Source: JAOUEA01 sp963762075
Lineage (GTDB): Bacteria > Actinomycetota > UBA4738 > HRBIN12
Reading direction: 5' to 3'
DNA: 64,000 bases
Assembly (NCBI GenBank): GCA_963762075.1
Contig: CAVXJC010000008.1
Location: 186,001-250,000 of the forward strand
Under the pieces are notes generated by a model, which ran no database searches, had not been told where the DNA came from, and saw only the letters and a program-made list of their open reading frames with translations. Of this stretch, positions 49,534-58,319 are shown in pieces. A program made the position numbers and the translations under genes. Within the stretch, counting starts at the first letter, position 1. Every line of letters begins with the position of its first letter.

Positions 49534-50538
49534 TCACGCTAGGTGCACGTCCGAGCCCGCCACGACGAGGCCGATGCGGAAGGCAACCTCCGGCCCCGCG
49601 CGCGCGATGACCTGTTCGGCGGCACCCCCGTCAACCACGAGCACCATGCCGAGGCCCATGTTGAAGGTCGAGAACATGTCGCTGTCAGTCGCGCTCGCGG
49701 CTTCCCGCACCATGGCGAACACGGCCTGCTCGGGCCATGCCCCTCGCTCGATCTCGGCGCCGAGGCCCGGCGGCAGCGCCCGCGGCACGTTCTCGTGGAG
49801 GCCCCCGCCCGTGATGTGCGCAGCTGCATGCACGAGCCCGTCGCGAGCGAGCGACAGCACGACCGGCGCGTAGATCGCGCACGGTTCCAGCAGTTCGTCG
49901 GCGATCGAACGCCCACCGAGCTCTGGTGGCGTATCGTCGAGCGCGAACCGCGCCAGGAGCGCGTGTCGCAGCAGCGAGTATCCGTTCGCATGCAGTCCGC
50001 TCGACGCGAGGCCGATAAGGACATCGCCTTCCCGGACGAGCTCGGGGCCGATCAGCGCGGTTTCGTCGACCACCCCGACGCAGAAGCCCGCGAGATCGAA
50101 CTGGTCATCGGGCATGGTGCCCGGGTGTTCGGCGGTCTCGCCGCCGAGCAGTGCGCAACCGGCGCGCCGACAACCTTCGGCGACCCCTTCGACGAGCGAG
50201 GCGATGCGCTCGGGCACGACCTTCCCGACGGCGAGGTAGTCGAGGAAGAACAGCGGCTCCGCGCCCGTGCACACCACGTCGTCGGCACACATCGCGACGA
50301 GGTCGATGCCGACTGTGTCGAGCCGGGCCGTGGCGCGAGCGATCTCGAGCTTCGTGCCGACGCCGTCGGTCGCAGCCGCGAGCAGCTTCCCCTCGCCGAT
50401 GCGGAACAGACCCGCGAACCCGCCGACCTCGCCGGCCACCTCGGGACGGCGAGTCTGCGAGGCGAGGTCCGCGATCAGCGTCACCGCCTTCGCGGCAGCC
50501 TCGGTGTCGACACCCGATCTGCGATAGGCATCATTCAT
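49534..50538 (-). CDS. purM: Phosphoribosylformylglycinamidine cyclo-ligase PurM
   Basis: A 334-residue AIR synthetase, step five of purine synthesis. It starts DAYRRSGVDTEAAAKAVTLI, followed by LLAAATDGVGTKLEIARATA, VAMCADDVVCTGAEPLFFLD, ALLGGETAEHPGTMPDDQFD and GLASSGLHANGYSLLRHALL, and a C-terminal ITGGGLHENVPRALPPGLGA. All PurM landmarks are present. The start is ATG 50538, 33 bases after purF on the same strand. Separation from purL by the HAD, sigma and Ogt genes is the only departure from a compact pur cluster. Confidence 0.95.
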   Translation of the reverse strand: MNDAYRRSGVDTEAAAKAVTLIADLASQTRRPEVAGEVGGFAGLFRIGEGKLLAAATDGVGTKLEIARATARLDTVGIDLVAMCADDVVCTGAEPLFFLDYLAVGKVVPERIASLVEGVAEGCRRAGCALLGGETAEHPGTMPDDQFDLAGFCVGVVDETALIGPELVREGDVLIGLASSGLHANGYSLLRHALLARFALDDTPPELGGRSIADELLEPCAIYAPVVLSLARDGLVHAAAHITGGGLHENVPRALPPGLGAEIERGAWPEQAVFAMVREAASATDSDMFSTFNMGLGMVLVVDGGAAEQVIARAGPEVAFRIGLVVAGSDVHLA

Positions 50539-50571
50539 GAGACGGTCGGAAAGCGACGGTTACGCGCCGGA

Positions 50572-51990
50572 TCACCCTGTGGGCAGCCGAAGCTGTTCCT
50601 CGAGCACGAACTTGCCGGCATGTGCGCGCACGTCGATCGGATACTCCCCGTCGAAGCAGGCGCGGCAGAACGACTCCTTGGGCCCACCGGCTGCGGCGAC
50701 CATGCCATCGAGGGAGAGGTAGCCGAGGGTGTCGGCGCCGATGTAGGCGCGGATCTCGTCGACCGCGAGGTCGGCGCCGATGAGCTCCTGGCGTGTGGGC
50801 ATGTCGATGCCGTAGAAGCATGGCCACTGGATCGGCGGGCAGGTGATCCGGATGTGCACCTCGGTCGCGCCGGCTTCCCTCAGCGCGGCCACGACCTGCT
50901 TCGTCGTCGTGCCGCGAACGATCGAGTCGTCGATGACGATCAGGCGCTTGCCCCGGATCGAGTCGGGCAACGGGTTCAGCTTCAGCTTCACACCCCGGTC
51001 GCGCAAGGTCTGCGACGGCTGGATGAACGTTCGACCCACGTACTGGTTCTTGTACAGGCCGTCCCCGTAGGGGATGCCGCTCACCTCGCTGTAGCCCTGG
51101 GCGGCAGAGTGTCCGGTGGTCGGCACCGCGATCACGAGATCTGCCTCGATCGGATGCTCGTCGGCGAGCGTGCGACCCATCGCACGACGAGACTCGTGCA
51201 CCGAAGAGCCTGCCAGGCGTGAGTCGGGCCGCGCCAAGTAGACCGACTCGAAGATGCAGAGAGCCCGCCGCGGCGACTCCGCGAACCGCACGGAATGCAG
51301 ACCCCGGTCGTCGAATCGGATCAGTTCGCCGGGCTCGACATCGCGAAGGAACACGGCGCCGACGATGTCGAGCGCGCAGGTCTCGCTCGCGACCACGAAG
51401 CCATTGGGAAGTCGCCCGATCGACAGCGGCCGCAGACCGTATTGGTCGCGCGCCGCGTAGACGCTCCGCTCGTCCATCATCACGAAGCAGTAGGCGCCTT
51501 CCAGGCTCGGCAGCACGCGCATCGCGGCGTCTGCGAGACCGCCGAGCGCTGCCATCTCGTTCGCGATCATCGTGGTCACGATGTCGGAGTCGGTGCTCGC
51601 GGCGATGCCCCGTTTCGCGACACGCGCGGCGAGGTCATGGGTGTTGACGAGGTTTCCGTTGTGACCGAGCGCAAGCGAGTGCGCGCCGTCGGTCTTGAAC
51701 ACGGGCTGCGCGTTGTCCCAGGTCGTGGAGCCGGTCGTGGAGTACCGCGTGTGCCCGATCGCCAGATCGCCGTGCAAGGTGGTGAGCGTGGCCTCGTTGA
51801 ACACCTGGCTCACGAGGCCGAGGTCCTTGTAGACCAGGATGTTGTTGCCGTCACTCACCGCGATGCCGGCAGATTCCTGGCCCCGATGCTGCTGGGCGAA
51901 GAGTCCGAAGTAGGTCAGTCGCGCGACGTCGTCGCCGGGCGCCCATACTCCGAAGAGCCCACATTCTTCCTTCGGTGATTCCGCCCCCAC
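50572..51990 (-). CDS. purF: Amidophosphoribosyltransferase PurF
   Basis: A 472-residue PurF, the first committed step of purine synthesis. The N-terminal nucleophile domain begins after a nine-residue leader with C10 in EECGLFGVWAPGDDVARLTY. The phosphoribosyl-transferase domain has RLIVIDDSIVRGTTTKQVVA. It also has FAQQHRGQESAGIAVSDGNN. The four iron-sulfur cysteines of the actinobacterial and Bacillus type are consistent with CPPIQWPCFYGIDMPTRQEL and CRACFDGEYP. The GTG start is at 51990. It is the first gene of the purF-purM pair; the 183-base gap before it holds no gene that I can support. Confidence 0.94.
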   Translation of the reverse strand: MGAESPKEECGLFGVWAPGDDVARLTYFGLFAQQHRGQESAGIAVSDGNNILVYKDLGLVSQVFNEATLTTLHGDLAIGHTRYSTTGSTTWDNAQPVFKTDGAHSLALGHNGNLVNTHDLAARVAKRGIAASTDSDIVTTMIANEMAALGGLADAAMRVLPSLEGAYCFVMMDERSVYAARDQYGLRPLSIGRLPNGFVVASETCALDIVGAVFLRDVEPGELIRFDDRGLHSVRFAESPRRALCIFESVYLARPDSRLAGSSVHESRRAMGRTLADEHPIEADLVIAVPTTGHSAAQGYSEVSGIPYGDGLYKNQYVGRTFIQPSQTLRDRGVKLKLNPLPDSIRGKRLIVIDDSIVRGTTTKQVVAALREAGATEVHIRITCPPIQWPCFYGIDMPTRQELIGADLAVDEIRAYIGADTLGYLSLDGMVAAAGGPKESFCRACFDGEYPIDVRAHAGKFVLEEQLRLPTG

Positions 51991-52173
51991 GAGGCCTTCA
52001 GCTTACCGGCTGACGGCGTCCGTTCCCGTCGGCGCCGACACATCGGTGGTGCAGCGTCTCAACCGACGATGCGGAACGAGCCTTCACCGGCGACCACGTC
52101 GCATCACGGCGATCGAAGGTGAGCACATCAGCGTCGAGCCGCTCGTGCGAGGGGTAGGGCGGGGAGCCTCGGG

Positions 52174-52782
52174 TCAGAGGATCGAACCTTCGTGGCGGAG
52201 CAGGGTCTGCTTCCTGGGAAGGCCCCCTGCGTAGCCGGTGAGGGAGCCGCCGGCGCCGACGATGCGGTGGCACGGGATCACGATCGGGATCGGGTTCGAG
52301 CCGAGGGCGCGGCCGACCGCCCGAGCCGCCTTCGGACGGTCGATGCGCTCGGCGATCTGCCCGTACGTGGCGAGCTCGCCGAACCCGACCCGGCTCGTGG
52401 CGCGCAGTACGCTCCAGGCGAATCCCCCGATGAGTCGACGGTCGATGCGCAGGTCGAACCGGCGGCGTCGCGCACCGAAGTACTCCTCGAGCTCGCGCCG
52501 CGCGTCGTCGGTAGGGGCTGCCGCTTCCAAGACACGGGGCGACACCTCGCGGGCGAGGCGCTCCAGGACTTCGGCGCGGTGCTCATCTTCGAAGGCGATC
52601 GATACCAGCCCCCTGGGGGTGACCGCGACGAACAGCTCGCCGATCGGGGAATCCATCGTCGTCACGGCCACATCGACGAGGCTTTCGGCGGCGGCGGTTG
52701 CTGCGAATCGCGCTGCGGCCGCGCGTGAGACGTCGATCGCGTCGCGCGCCGGCGCCAGCTTCTTCAGGTCGTTGGTCTTCAT
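52174..52782 (-). CDS. Methylated-DNA-protein cysteine methyltransferase with N-terminal extension
   Basis: A 202-residue Ogt-type alkyltransferase that repairs O6-alkylguanine in a suicide reaction. The active-site cysteine C171 is in PIPIVIPCHRIVGAGG. The DNA-binding helix-turn-helix region is ATSRVGFGELATYGQIAERI. Residues 1-45 (KTNDLKKLAPARDAIDVSRA) are an extra helical part before the usual N-domain (TMDSPIGELFVAVTPRGLVS) and could contact the co-encoded sigma factor. ATG 52782 overlaps the sigma factor stop (ATGA), so the two are translationally coupled. Confidence 0.9.
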   Translation of the reverse strand: MKTNDLKKLAPARDAIDVSRAAAARFAATAAAESLVDVAVTTMDSPIGELFVAVTPRGLVSIAFEDEHRAEVLERLAREVSPRVLEAAAPTDDARRELEEYFGARRRRFDLRIDRRLIGGFAWSVLRATSRVGFGELATYGQIAERIDRPKAARAVGRALGSNPIPIVIPCHRIVGAGGSLTGYAGGLPRKQTLLRHEGSIL

Positions 52783-53258
52783 GCCATCAGCTCCTTCAAT
52801 CGCTTGGTGCCTTGGTAGACGTTCGCCCTCGCGGTCTGCTCGCTGCATCCCATGAGCTCTGCGATCTCCTGGTAGCCGCGGTCGAGCACATGACGATGCA
52901 CGACCGCAACACGTTGGCGGGGCGGCAGAGCCCGAACCGCCGCCCAGAGCGGATCGCCTGCATCGCTCATAGGGGGATCGAGAACCGGGCGTTCCGGAGG
53001 ATCGTCGGTCGGCACCGCTCGCCGTGAAGCGCCTCGGTGGTGATCGATCGCCTTGCGGCTCGCGATCGCGAGGATCCACCGGCCGAGCTTGTTCGACTCG
53101 CGTACCCGCGGATACGCGCGCAGCGCTGCGATGAACGTCTCTTGGAAGACATCGTCGGCTTCCTGAGGACCGACCGCCACGGTGAGGAACCGGTACACCG
53201 TTGCCTGGTTCGCTTCGAGGAACTCCTGGAAGGGCGGCAACCTCCTCGATCCGCTCAT
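52779..53258 (-). CDS. ECF-type sigma-70 factor
   Basis: A 159-residue ECF sigma factor. Region 2 has FLEANQATVYRFLTVAVGPQ, then EADDVFQETFIAALRAYPRV with the 2.2/2.3 pattern, and region 4 has LPPRQRVAVVHRHVLDRGYQ, EIAELMGCSEQTARANVYQG. No anti-sigma gene is adjacent; instead an Ogt repair gene follows with a 4-base overlap and may itself act as the regulator. ATG 53258 is preceded by GGAGGG at 8 bases. It probably autoregulates the pair in response to alkylation, which is inference. Confidence 0.9.
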   Translation of the reverse strand: MSGSRRLPPFQEFLEANQATVYRFLTVAVGPQEADDVFQETFIAALRAYPRVRESNKLGRWILAIASRKAIDHHRGASRRAVPTDDPPERPVLDPPMSDAGDPLWAAVRALPPRQRVAVVHRHVLDRGYQEIAELMGCSEQTARANVYQGTKRLKELMA

Positions 53259-53347
53259 GTTCGAACCCTCCGCCAGGTCTTCCTACCGCCGCTTCGTTGG
53301 AACGACGCTCGTGCAGGCCGCGACGTGAAAGGCGGCCGCGTTCGTTC

Positions 53348-54181
53348 TTACGCCACGCCGAGCAAACCGGGCAGCTTGCGGTGGTCGTCGATGACGTGGT
53401 GGGCCTCAGGGAACGGGGGCACCGCCACGTCGGGGTCGTCAGAACCACGTGCGTCGGGCCCGTTTCCCTCGCCCACGGTGTCTGCCTTGACCGTTGCGTC
53501 CCGGAAGCCCGTATACCTGACCGCGAGCATGCCGAGCTCCAGGGCGCCGGCGACATCCGTGCGAGGGTTGTCCCCGACGTGGGCGACGGCGGCGGCGTCC
53601 GTCACACCGAGCCCCATGGCCGCGAGCGCCGGCGCGAACGCCTCGGGCGCGGGTTTGAACCATCCGGTCTCGTCGCTGAACGCCCAGGCGTCGAACGCCT
53701 GGAGCATCCCGAAGCCGCGGAGACGTTCGCGCAGCGTGGGTGCCGACGTCAATCCCACGTCGCATACGATGGCGAGCCGGAGGTCCGCCGACCGAAGTGT
53801 TTCGAGCACCTCGCCGATGCCCGGGGCGAGCTCCAGCGGCACGTGTTCCCCAACAGCGCGGAATCCGTCGATCAATCGGTCTCGAACCGACCCGTCGAGC
53901 GCCACACCGACACGACCCGCGACGAACTCCACGGTGTCGGCGGGCGTGTACTGACCGGTGTTCGCGATCCACTGCTCCTCGAAGCGCTCCCAATTGGCGT
54001 CGAACGCCTCCACCAACTCGGCGTCGGGCACGTGCCGGTCGGCCTCATCGAGGGTGGCCGCGAACCGGTCGATCTGCAGCCTTCGCATGGCGCTTCCGCT
54101 TCCGGCTGCGCCGGCGACGAGTGTGTCCCAGAAGTCGAACGTCACCGCCCGGAGGGCCGGACGAGTGGATCCATCGGGCAC
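53348..54181 (-). CDS. HAD-family hydrolase downstream of purL
   Basis: A 277-residue HAD hydrolase. Motif I is AVTFDFWDTLVAGAAG with the nucleophile DFWDT, motif II AIVCDVGLTSAPTLR, motif III with the lysine in DETGWFKPAPEAFAPALAAM, and motif IV in VAHVGDNPRTDVAGALELGM. The cap is the helical C1 type. The GTG at 54181 lies one base beyond the purL stop, so it is co-translated with the purine operon. A phosphatase acting on a purine intermediate or nucleotide is possible, but the sequence does not show it. Confidence 0.82.
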   Translation of the reverse strand: MPDGSTRPALRAVTFDFWDTLVAGAAGSGSAMRRLQIDRFAATLDEADRHVPDAELVEAFDANWERFEEQWIANTGQYTPADTVEFVAGRVGVALDGSVRDRLIDGFRAVGEHVPLELAPGIGEVLETLRSADLRLAIVCDVGLTSAPTLRERLRGFGMLQAFDAWAFSDETGWFKPAPEAFAPALAAMGLGVTDAAAVAHVGDNPRTDVAGALELGMLAVRYTGFRDATVKADTVGEGNGPDARGSDDPDVAVPPFPEAHHVIDDHRKLPGLLGVA

Positions 54182-54182
54182 C

Positions 54183-56387
54183 TCAGACCACCTGTTCCAT
54201 GAGCCGCGGGATGGCCGTCTCATGGACCTCACGCAGCTCCGCCAGCGTCGTCTCGAACATGCCGTCGAAGACGACGCGGGGCCCTCCGGTCTCACCCAGC
54301 CGCTGAGCGGGCACACCGTGCGAGTCGGCAAGCTCCGAGAGCATCTGCTCGTGCTCGGGGGCGACCCCCACCACGGCACGCGAAGCGCTCTCGCTGAAGA
54401 GTGCCACGTGCGATGGCAGGTCCGTGGCGATCGTGGCCGCGAACCCGTGGCCCCCTTCGATCGCCGATTCGACGAGGGCGATCGCGACGCCGCCGTCGGC
54501 GCAATCGTGCGCGCTGGCGAGCACGTCGGCCTTGGCCGCCTCGCCGAGCAGCGAATGCAGTGCTCGTTCCTTCACGAGATCGAGCGCCGGCGGACGCCCT
54601 GCGACGACGCCCAGCACGACGTCGGCGAATTCCGAACCGCCCAATTCCGGGAAGGTTTCCCCCAGGAGGTACACCGCGAGCCCCGCCCGCGGGAACCCCG
54701 ACGGGACCCGCAGGCGGATGTCCTCGAGCAGACCGAGCATGCCGATGACGGGAGTCGGCCAGATCGCGGATCCGGCCGACTCGTTGTAGAAGCTCACGTT
54801 GCCGCCGGTCACCGGCGTGGCGAAGGCGAGGCAGGCATCGCGGATGCCCCGTATCGACTCGGCGAACTGCCACATCACGACGGGTCGCTCGGGGTTCCCG
54901 AAGTTCAAGCAGTTCGTGATCGCGAGCGGACGGGCGCCCGTGACCGCCACGTTGCGCGCCGACTCGGCGACGGCATGCATCGCTCCGAGGTAGGGGTCGA
55001 GAGCTCCATATCGACCCTTGCCGTCGGTCGAGAGCGCGAGTGCACGCATGGTTCCGGGGAGCCGCACGACCGCAGCGTCTCCCCCGGCGCCGGCCACCGT
55101 CTGACCCTGCACGAGTGAGTCGTACTGCTCCCATACCCAGCGCTTCGACGCGATGTTCGGAGCGGCGAGCACGGCCTGCAGTGACTCCAGTGGATCTCCC
55201 TCGTACGGCAAGAACGTCGGGTCGTCGCCGGCCGCGGCATCATCCGCGGGAGCTTCTCGCGGCCGGTCGTACACGGGACCGTCGTCGACGAGCGAGATCG
55301 CCGGCACCTCGGCGACGAGCTTCCCTCCGTGGGTCACGGTGAGGATCCCGCCCTCCACGAGCTCGGCGACCACTGCGATCTGCAGACCCCACCGCTCACA
55401 GACTGATCGCACACTGTCGAGCTTCGAGGGCTGCACGAGCGCGAGCATGCGTTCTTGCGACTCGCTCGTCAGGATCTCGAATGCCTCCATGCTCGGCTCG
55501 CGCAGGGGAACGGCGTCGAGGTCGAGCCGGGCCCCCATGCCCGCTCGCGCCGCCGACTCGCTGACGGCGCACGTGATGCCGGCGCCACCGAGGTCCTGCA
55601 ACCCTTCGAGCAGTTCCTGCTCGATCAGCTCGAGCGAGGCCTCGATCAGCAGCTTCTCGGCGAACGGGTCGCCGATCTGCACGCTCGGCCGCGACTCCTC
55701 GGTGGAATCGTCGAGTGTCGCGCTCGCGAGCACGCTCACGCCTCCGATGCCGTCACGGCCGGTGGTCGCCCCGTAGAGCACCATGAACGAGCCGACGTGC
55801 GGGGTGAGCGACGTGCCTGTCACCAGCGCCTGTGCCTCGGCGATGCCGACGCACATGACGTCGACCGTTGGGTTCGTGGAGTGAGGCTCGGCGAAGCGGA
55901 TCTCCCCGCCGACAGTGGGCACGCCGATGCAGTTGCCATAGGCGCCGATGCCCTCGACGACGCCCTCGAGCAACCAGCGGTTGCGGGCATCGGTGAGCGG
56001 GCCGAACACGAGCGGATCGAGCAGCGCCACCGGGCGGGCACCCATCGAGACGATGTCGCGCACGATGCCTCCGACGCCCGTCGCGGCGCCCTGATAGGGC
56101 TCGATCGCGCTCGGGTGCGAGTGCGACTCCATCTTGAAGACGGCTGCGAGGCCGTCGCCGACGTCGACCGCCCCCGCGTCCTCGCCGGGCCCGACCAACA
56201 CGGCGCCTCCTTCGGTAGGAAGCCTCTTCAGATGGATCTTCGACGACTTGTAGCTGCAGTGCTCCGACCACATCGCCCCGTACATCGCGAGCTCGGCGGG
56301 GCGTGGGTGGCGCCCGAGCGTCTCGCAGATGCGCTCGTGCTCGTCGTCGGCGAGGCCGAGCTGACGGTGCAGCGGCTCGTCGCTCAT
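54183..56387 (-). CDS. purL: Phosphoribosylformylglycinamidine synthase subunit PurL
   Basis: A 734-residue small-type PurL, the ATP-binding synthetase subunit that works with PurQ and PurS. Landmarks are MYGAMWSEHCSYKSSKIHLK, HSHPSAIEPYQGAATGVGGI, MGARPVALLDPLVFGPLTDA, NTKLDVVR-like regions, and in the second half GGDAAVVRLPGTMRALALST and NCLNFGNPERPVVMWQFAES. Length fits the small form. ATG 56387 overlaps the purQ stop in ATGA. Confidence 0.95.
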   Translation of the reverse strand: MSDEPLHRQLGLADDEHERICETLGRHPRPAELAMYGAMWSEHCSYKSSKIHLKRLPTEGGAVLVGPGEDAGAVDVGDGLAAVFKMESHSHPSAIEPYQGAATGVGGIVRDIVSMGARPVALLDPLVFGPLTDARNRWLLEGVVEGIGAYGNCIGVPTVGGEIRFAEPHSTNPTVDVMCVGIAEAQALVTGTSLTPHVGSFMVLYGATTGRDGIGGVSVLASATLDDSTEESRPSVQIGDPFAEKLLIEASLELIEQELLEGLQDLGGAGITCAVSESAARAGMGARLDLDAVPLREPSMEAFEILTSESQERMLALVQPSKLDSVRSVCERWGLQIAVVAELVEGGILTVTHGGKLVAEVPAISLVDDGPVYDRPREAPADDAAAGDDPTFLPYEGDPLESLQAVLAAPNIASKRWVWEQYDSLVQGQTVAGAGGDAAVVRLPGTMRALALSTDGKGRYGALDPYLGAMHAVAESARNVAVTGARPLAITNCLNFGNPERPVVMWQFAESIRGIRDACLAFATPVTGGNVSFYNESAGSAIWPTPVIGMLGLLEDIRLRVPSGFPRAGLAVYLLGETFPELGGSEFADVVLGVVAGRPPALDLVKERALHSLLGEAAKADVLASAHDCADGGVAIALVESAIEGGHGFAATIATDLPSHVALFSESASRAVVGVAPEHEQMLSELADSHGVPAQRLGETGGPRVVFDGMFETTLAELREVHETAIPRLMEQVV

Positions 56388-57103
56388 CCCCTCGCCCCCG
56401 CCAGCACGCTCGAGAGCAGCGACGCGAAGAGAGCCTGGCCGCCGGTGGGGCCGAGGTCCGGGTCGACGGCGTGCTCGGGGTGGGGCATGAGCCCGACGAC
56501 GTTGCCCTCGACGTTGCGGACACCCGCGATGTTGTCGAGCGAGCCGTTCGGATTGGCCGCCCCGTTCACCTCGCCGCCTGCACTCGCGTAGCGGAACACC
56601 ACCAGACCTTGGTCGTCGATCTCGCGGAGCTGCTCGGGTGTCGCGACGAATTGGCCCTCGCCGTGCTTGACAGGGATCTCCAACACCTCGCCCGCGACCA
56701 GCTCGCGCGTCACCGGCGTCTGCGACGTCTCCACCCGCAGGAACACATCGCGACAGATGAACCGCAGCGACGCGTTACGGATGAGGGCCCCCGGCAGCAG
56801 CCCCGCCTCGCACAGGATCTGGAAGCCGTTGCAGATGCCGAGCACGGGGCCACCTCGCCCGGCGAACGACCGAACCTCACCGAGGATCGGCGCGTGTCCC
56901 GCGATCGCACCGCACCGCAGGTAGTCGCCGTAACTGAAACCTCCGGGAAGCACGACGGCATCGACACCGTGAAGGTCGGGGTCGGCGTGCCAGAGCGGCA
57001 CCCCTTCCCCGCCCATCGTGGCGACCGCCCGCATCGCGTCTCGATCGTCGAGCGAGCCCGGGAACGTGATCACGCCGACGCGGGGCGCTCTTGCGTCGCT
57101 CAC
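56384..57103 (-). CDS. purQ: Phosphoribosylformylglycinamidine synthase subunit PurQ
   Basis: A 239-residue class I glutamine amidotransferase. It starts RVGVITFPGSLDDRDAMRAV, has VVLPGGFSYGDYLRCGAIAG and the nucleophile cysteine in GPVLGICNGFQILCEAG, and histidine and glutamate of the triad in VVGLMPHPEHAVDPD. It delivers ammonia to PurL. GTG 57103 overlaps the purS stop (GTGA), so the unit purS-purQ-purL is tightly coupled in the usual order. Confidence 0.95.
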   Translation of the reverse strand: MSDARAPRVGVITFPGSLDDRDAMRAVATMGGEGVPLWHADPDLHGVDAVVLPGGFSYGDYLRCGAIAGHAPILGEVRSFAGRGGPVLGICNGFQILCEAGLLPGALIRNASLRFICRDVFLRVETSQTPVTRELVAGEVLEIPVKHGEGQFVATPEQLREIDDQGLVVFRYASAGGEVNGAANPNGSLDNIAGVRNVEGNVVGLMPHPEHAVDPDLGPTGGQALFASLLSSVLAGARG

Positions 57104-57396
57104 GGGGTCGCGCTCTCCCGGGGAGGCGGTTGCGGCTGCAGCTGGGCCCCTTCGGTCTCGATCACCCGGAAGTCCTCGATGACCGGATTTGCGAGCAGTC
57201 GCCTGGCGATCTCGGCGACCTCGGTCCTCGCTTCCTCGTGGCTCTGGGCATCGATATCGAGGCGCACGTGACGGCCGACGTGCACGCCCGAGACGTTCGA
57301 GAAGCCGAGGGCGGGGAGCGAAGCTTCCACCGCCTTGCCTTGAGGATCGGCGAGACCCTGCTTCAGCGTCACGAGCACCTCGAACGATACCTTCAC
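57100..57396 (-). CDS. purS: Phosphoribosylformylglycinamidine synthase subunit PurS
   Basis: A 98-residue PurS, the small bridging subunit of the FGAM synthase. It starts VSFEVLVTLKQGLADPQGKA and has VEASLPALGFSNVSGVHVGR, both diagnostic, plus LLANPVIEDFRVIE. The C-terminal 15 residues are proline-rich, longer than in many relatives. ATG 57396 overlaps the purC stop (ATGA). Confidence 0.95.
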   Translation of the reverse strand: MKVSFEVLVTLKQGLADPQGKAVEASLPALGFSNVSGVHVGRHVRLDIDAQSHEEARTEVAEIARRLLANPVIEDFRVIETEGAQLQPQPPPRESATP

Positions 57397-58319
57397 GCAC
57401 CCTCCTGTCCCGCGTGGACCCCGGGGTCTCCGGCTCCGACCCGAGCGAGGTACTCGTCGAAGGGTTCGCCGGTCACGCGCTCGTACCCCTCGCGGTACCT
57501 CGCGGCGGTGCCGGCCACGACCTCGGGCGGCAGGGCGGGTGGCGGCGGCTCACGGTCCCAGCCGCTCGCATCGAGCCAATCGCGCACGTACTGCTTGTCG
57601 AAGCTCGGCTGCGCCCGTCCCGGACGGTACCCGTCGGCCGGCCAGAACCGGCTGGAGTCGGGCGTGCCGACCTCGTCGACCAGGATGAGCTCGCCGCCCG
57701 CGAACCCGAGCTCGAGCTTGGTATCAGCCACGATCAGCCCGCGCTCGGCCGCCGTCGAGGAGAGGCGCTCGTAGATCGCGAGCGTGAGTTCCTTCAGTCG
57801 TTCGAACAGTCCCCGCCCGACGAGGTCGATCGCCTCGGCCGGGGTGAGCGGCATGTCGTGACCGTGCAAGGCCTTCGTGGTCGGCGTGAAGATCGCCTCG
57901 GGGAGCCCGTCCGATTCCACGAGCCCCGCAGGCAGGCCGATGCCGCACACCGCGCCGGTCTCGCAGTACTGCGACCATCCGCTGCCGCTGAGGTAGCCGC
58001 GCGCGACGCATTCGAGCGGCACGACGTCAGCGCGGCGGACGAGGAGGGCTCGGCCCGCCAGGCTCGGATCGTCAGCGAACCGCGCCGGGAACGTCGCCGG
58101 ATCGCCGCTCACCACGTGGTTGCCGACGAGATCGGCGCTGCGCTCGAACCAGTGGAGCGAGAGGCCTGTGAGCACCCGCCCCTTGTCGGGGATCGGGTCG
58201 GGCAACACGACGTCGAACGCGCTGATCCGGTCGGTCGCGACCAGGAGGAGTGCGTCGTTACCGGCATCGTAGACATCGCGCACCTTGCCCTGCGCGAGGA
58301 GCTGTCCCGCTGCGGTCAT
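57393..58319 (-). CDS. purC: SAICAR synthetase PurC
   Basis: A 308-residue SAICAR synthetase of the longer actinobacterial/eukaryotic type. It starts with QLLAQGKVRDVYDAGNDALL and VATDRISAFDVVLPDPIPDK, and has ECVARGYLSGSGWSQYCETG, LIVADTKLELGFAGGELILV and DEVGTPDSSRFWPADGYRPG, with DKQYVRDWLDASGWDREPP near the end. ATP, aspartate and CAIR sites are all visible. ATG 58319 overlaps the purB stop (ATGA). Confidence 0.95.
   Translation of the reverse strand: MTAAGQLLAQGKVRDVYDAGNDALLLVATDRISAFDVVLPDPIPDKGRVLTGLSLHWFERSADLVGNHVVSGDPATFPARFADDPSLAGRALLVRRADVVPLECVARGYLSGSGWSQYCETGAVCGIGLPAGLVESDGLPEAIFTPTTKALHGHDMPLTPAEAIDLVGRGLFERLKELTLAIYERLSSTAAERGLIVADTKLELGFAGGELILVDEVGTPDSSRFWPADGYRPGRAQPSFDKQYVRDWLDASGWDREPPPPALPPEVVAGTAARYREGYERVTGEPFDEYLARVGAGDPGVHAGQEGA

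Noticed and set aside
49543..51222. Long plus-strand open frame over purM and purF
   Set aside because: purM and purF on the minus strand account for the region fully.
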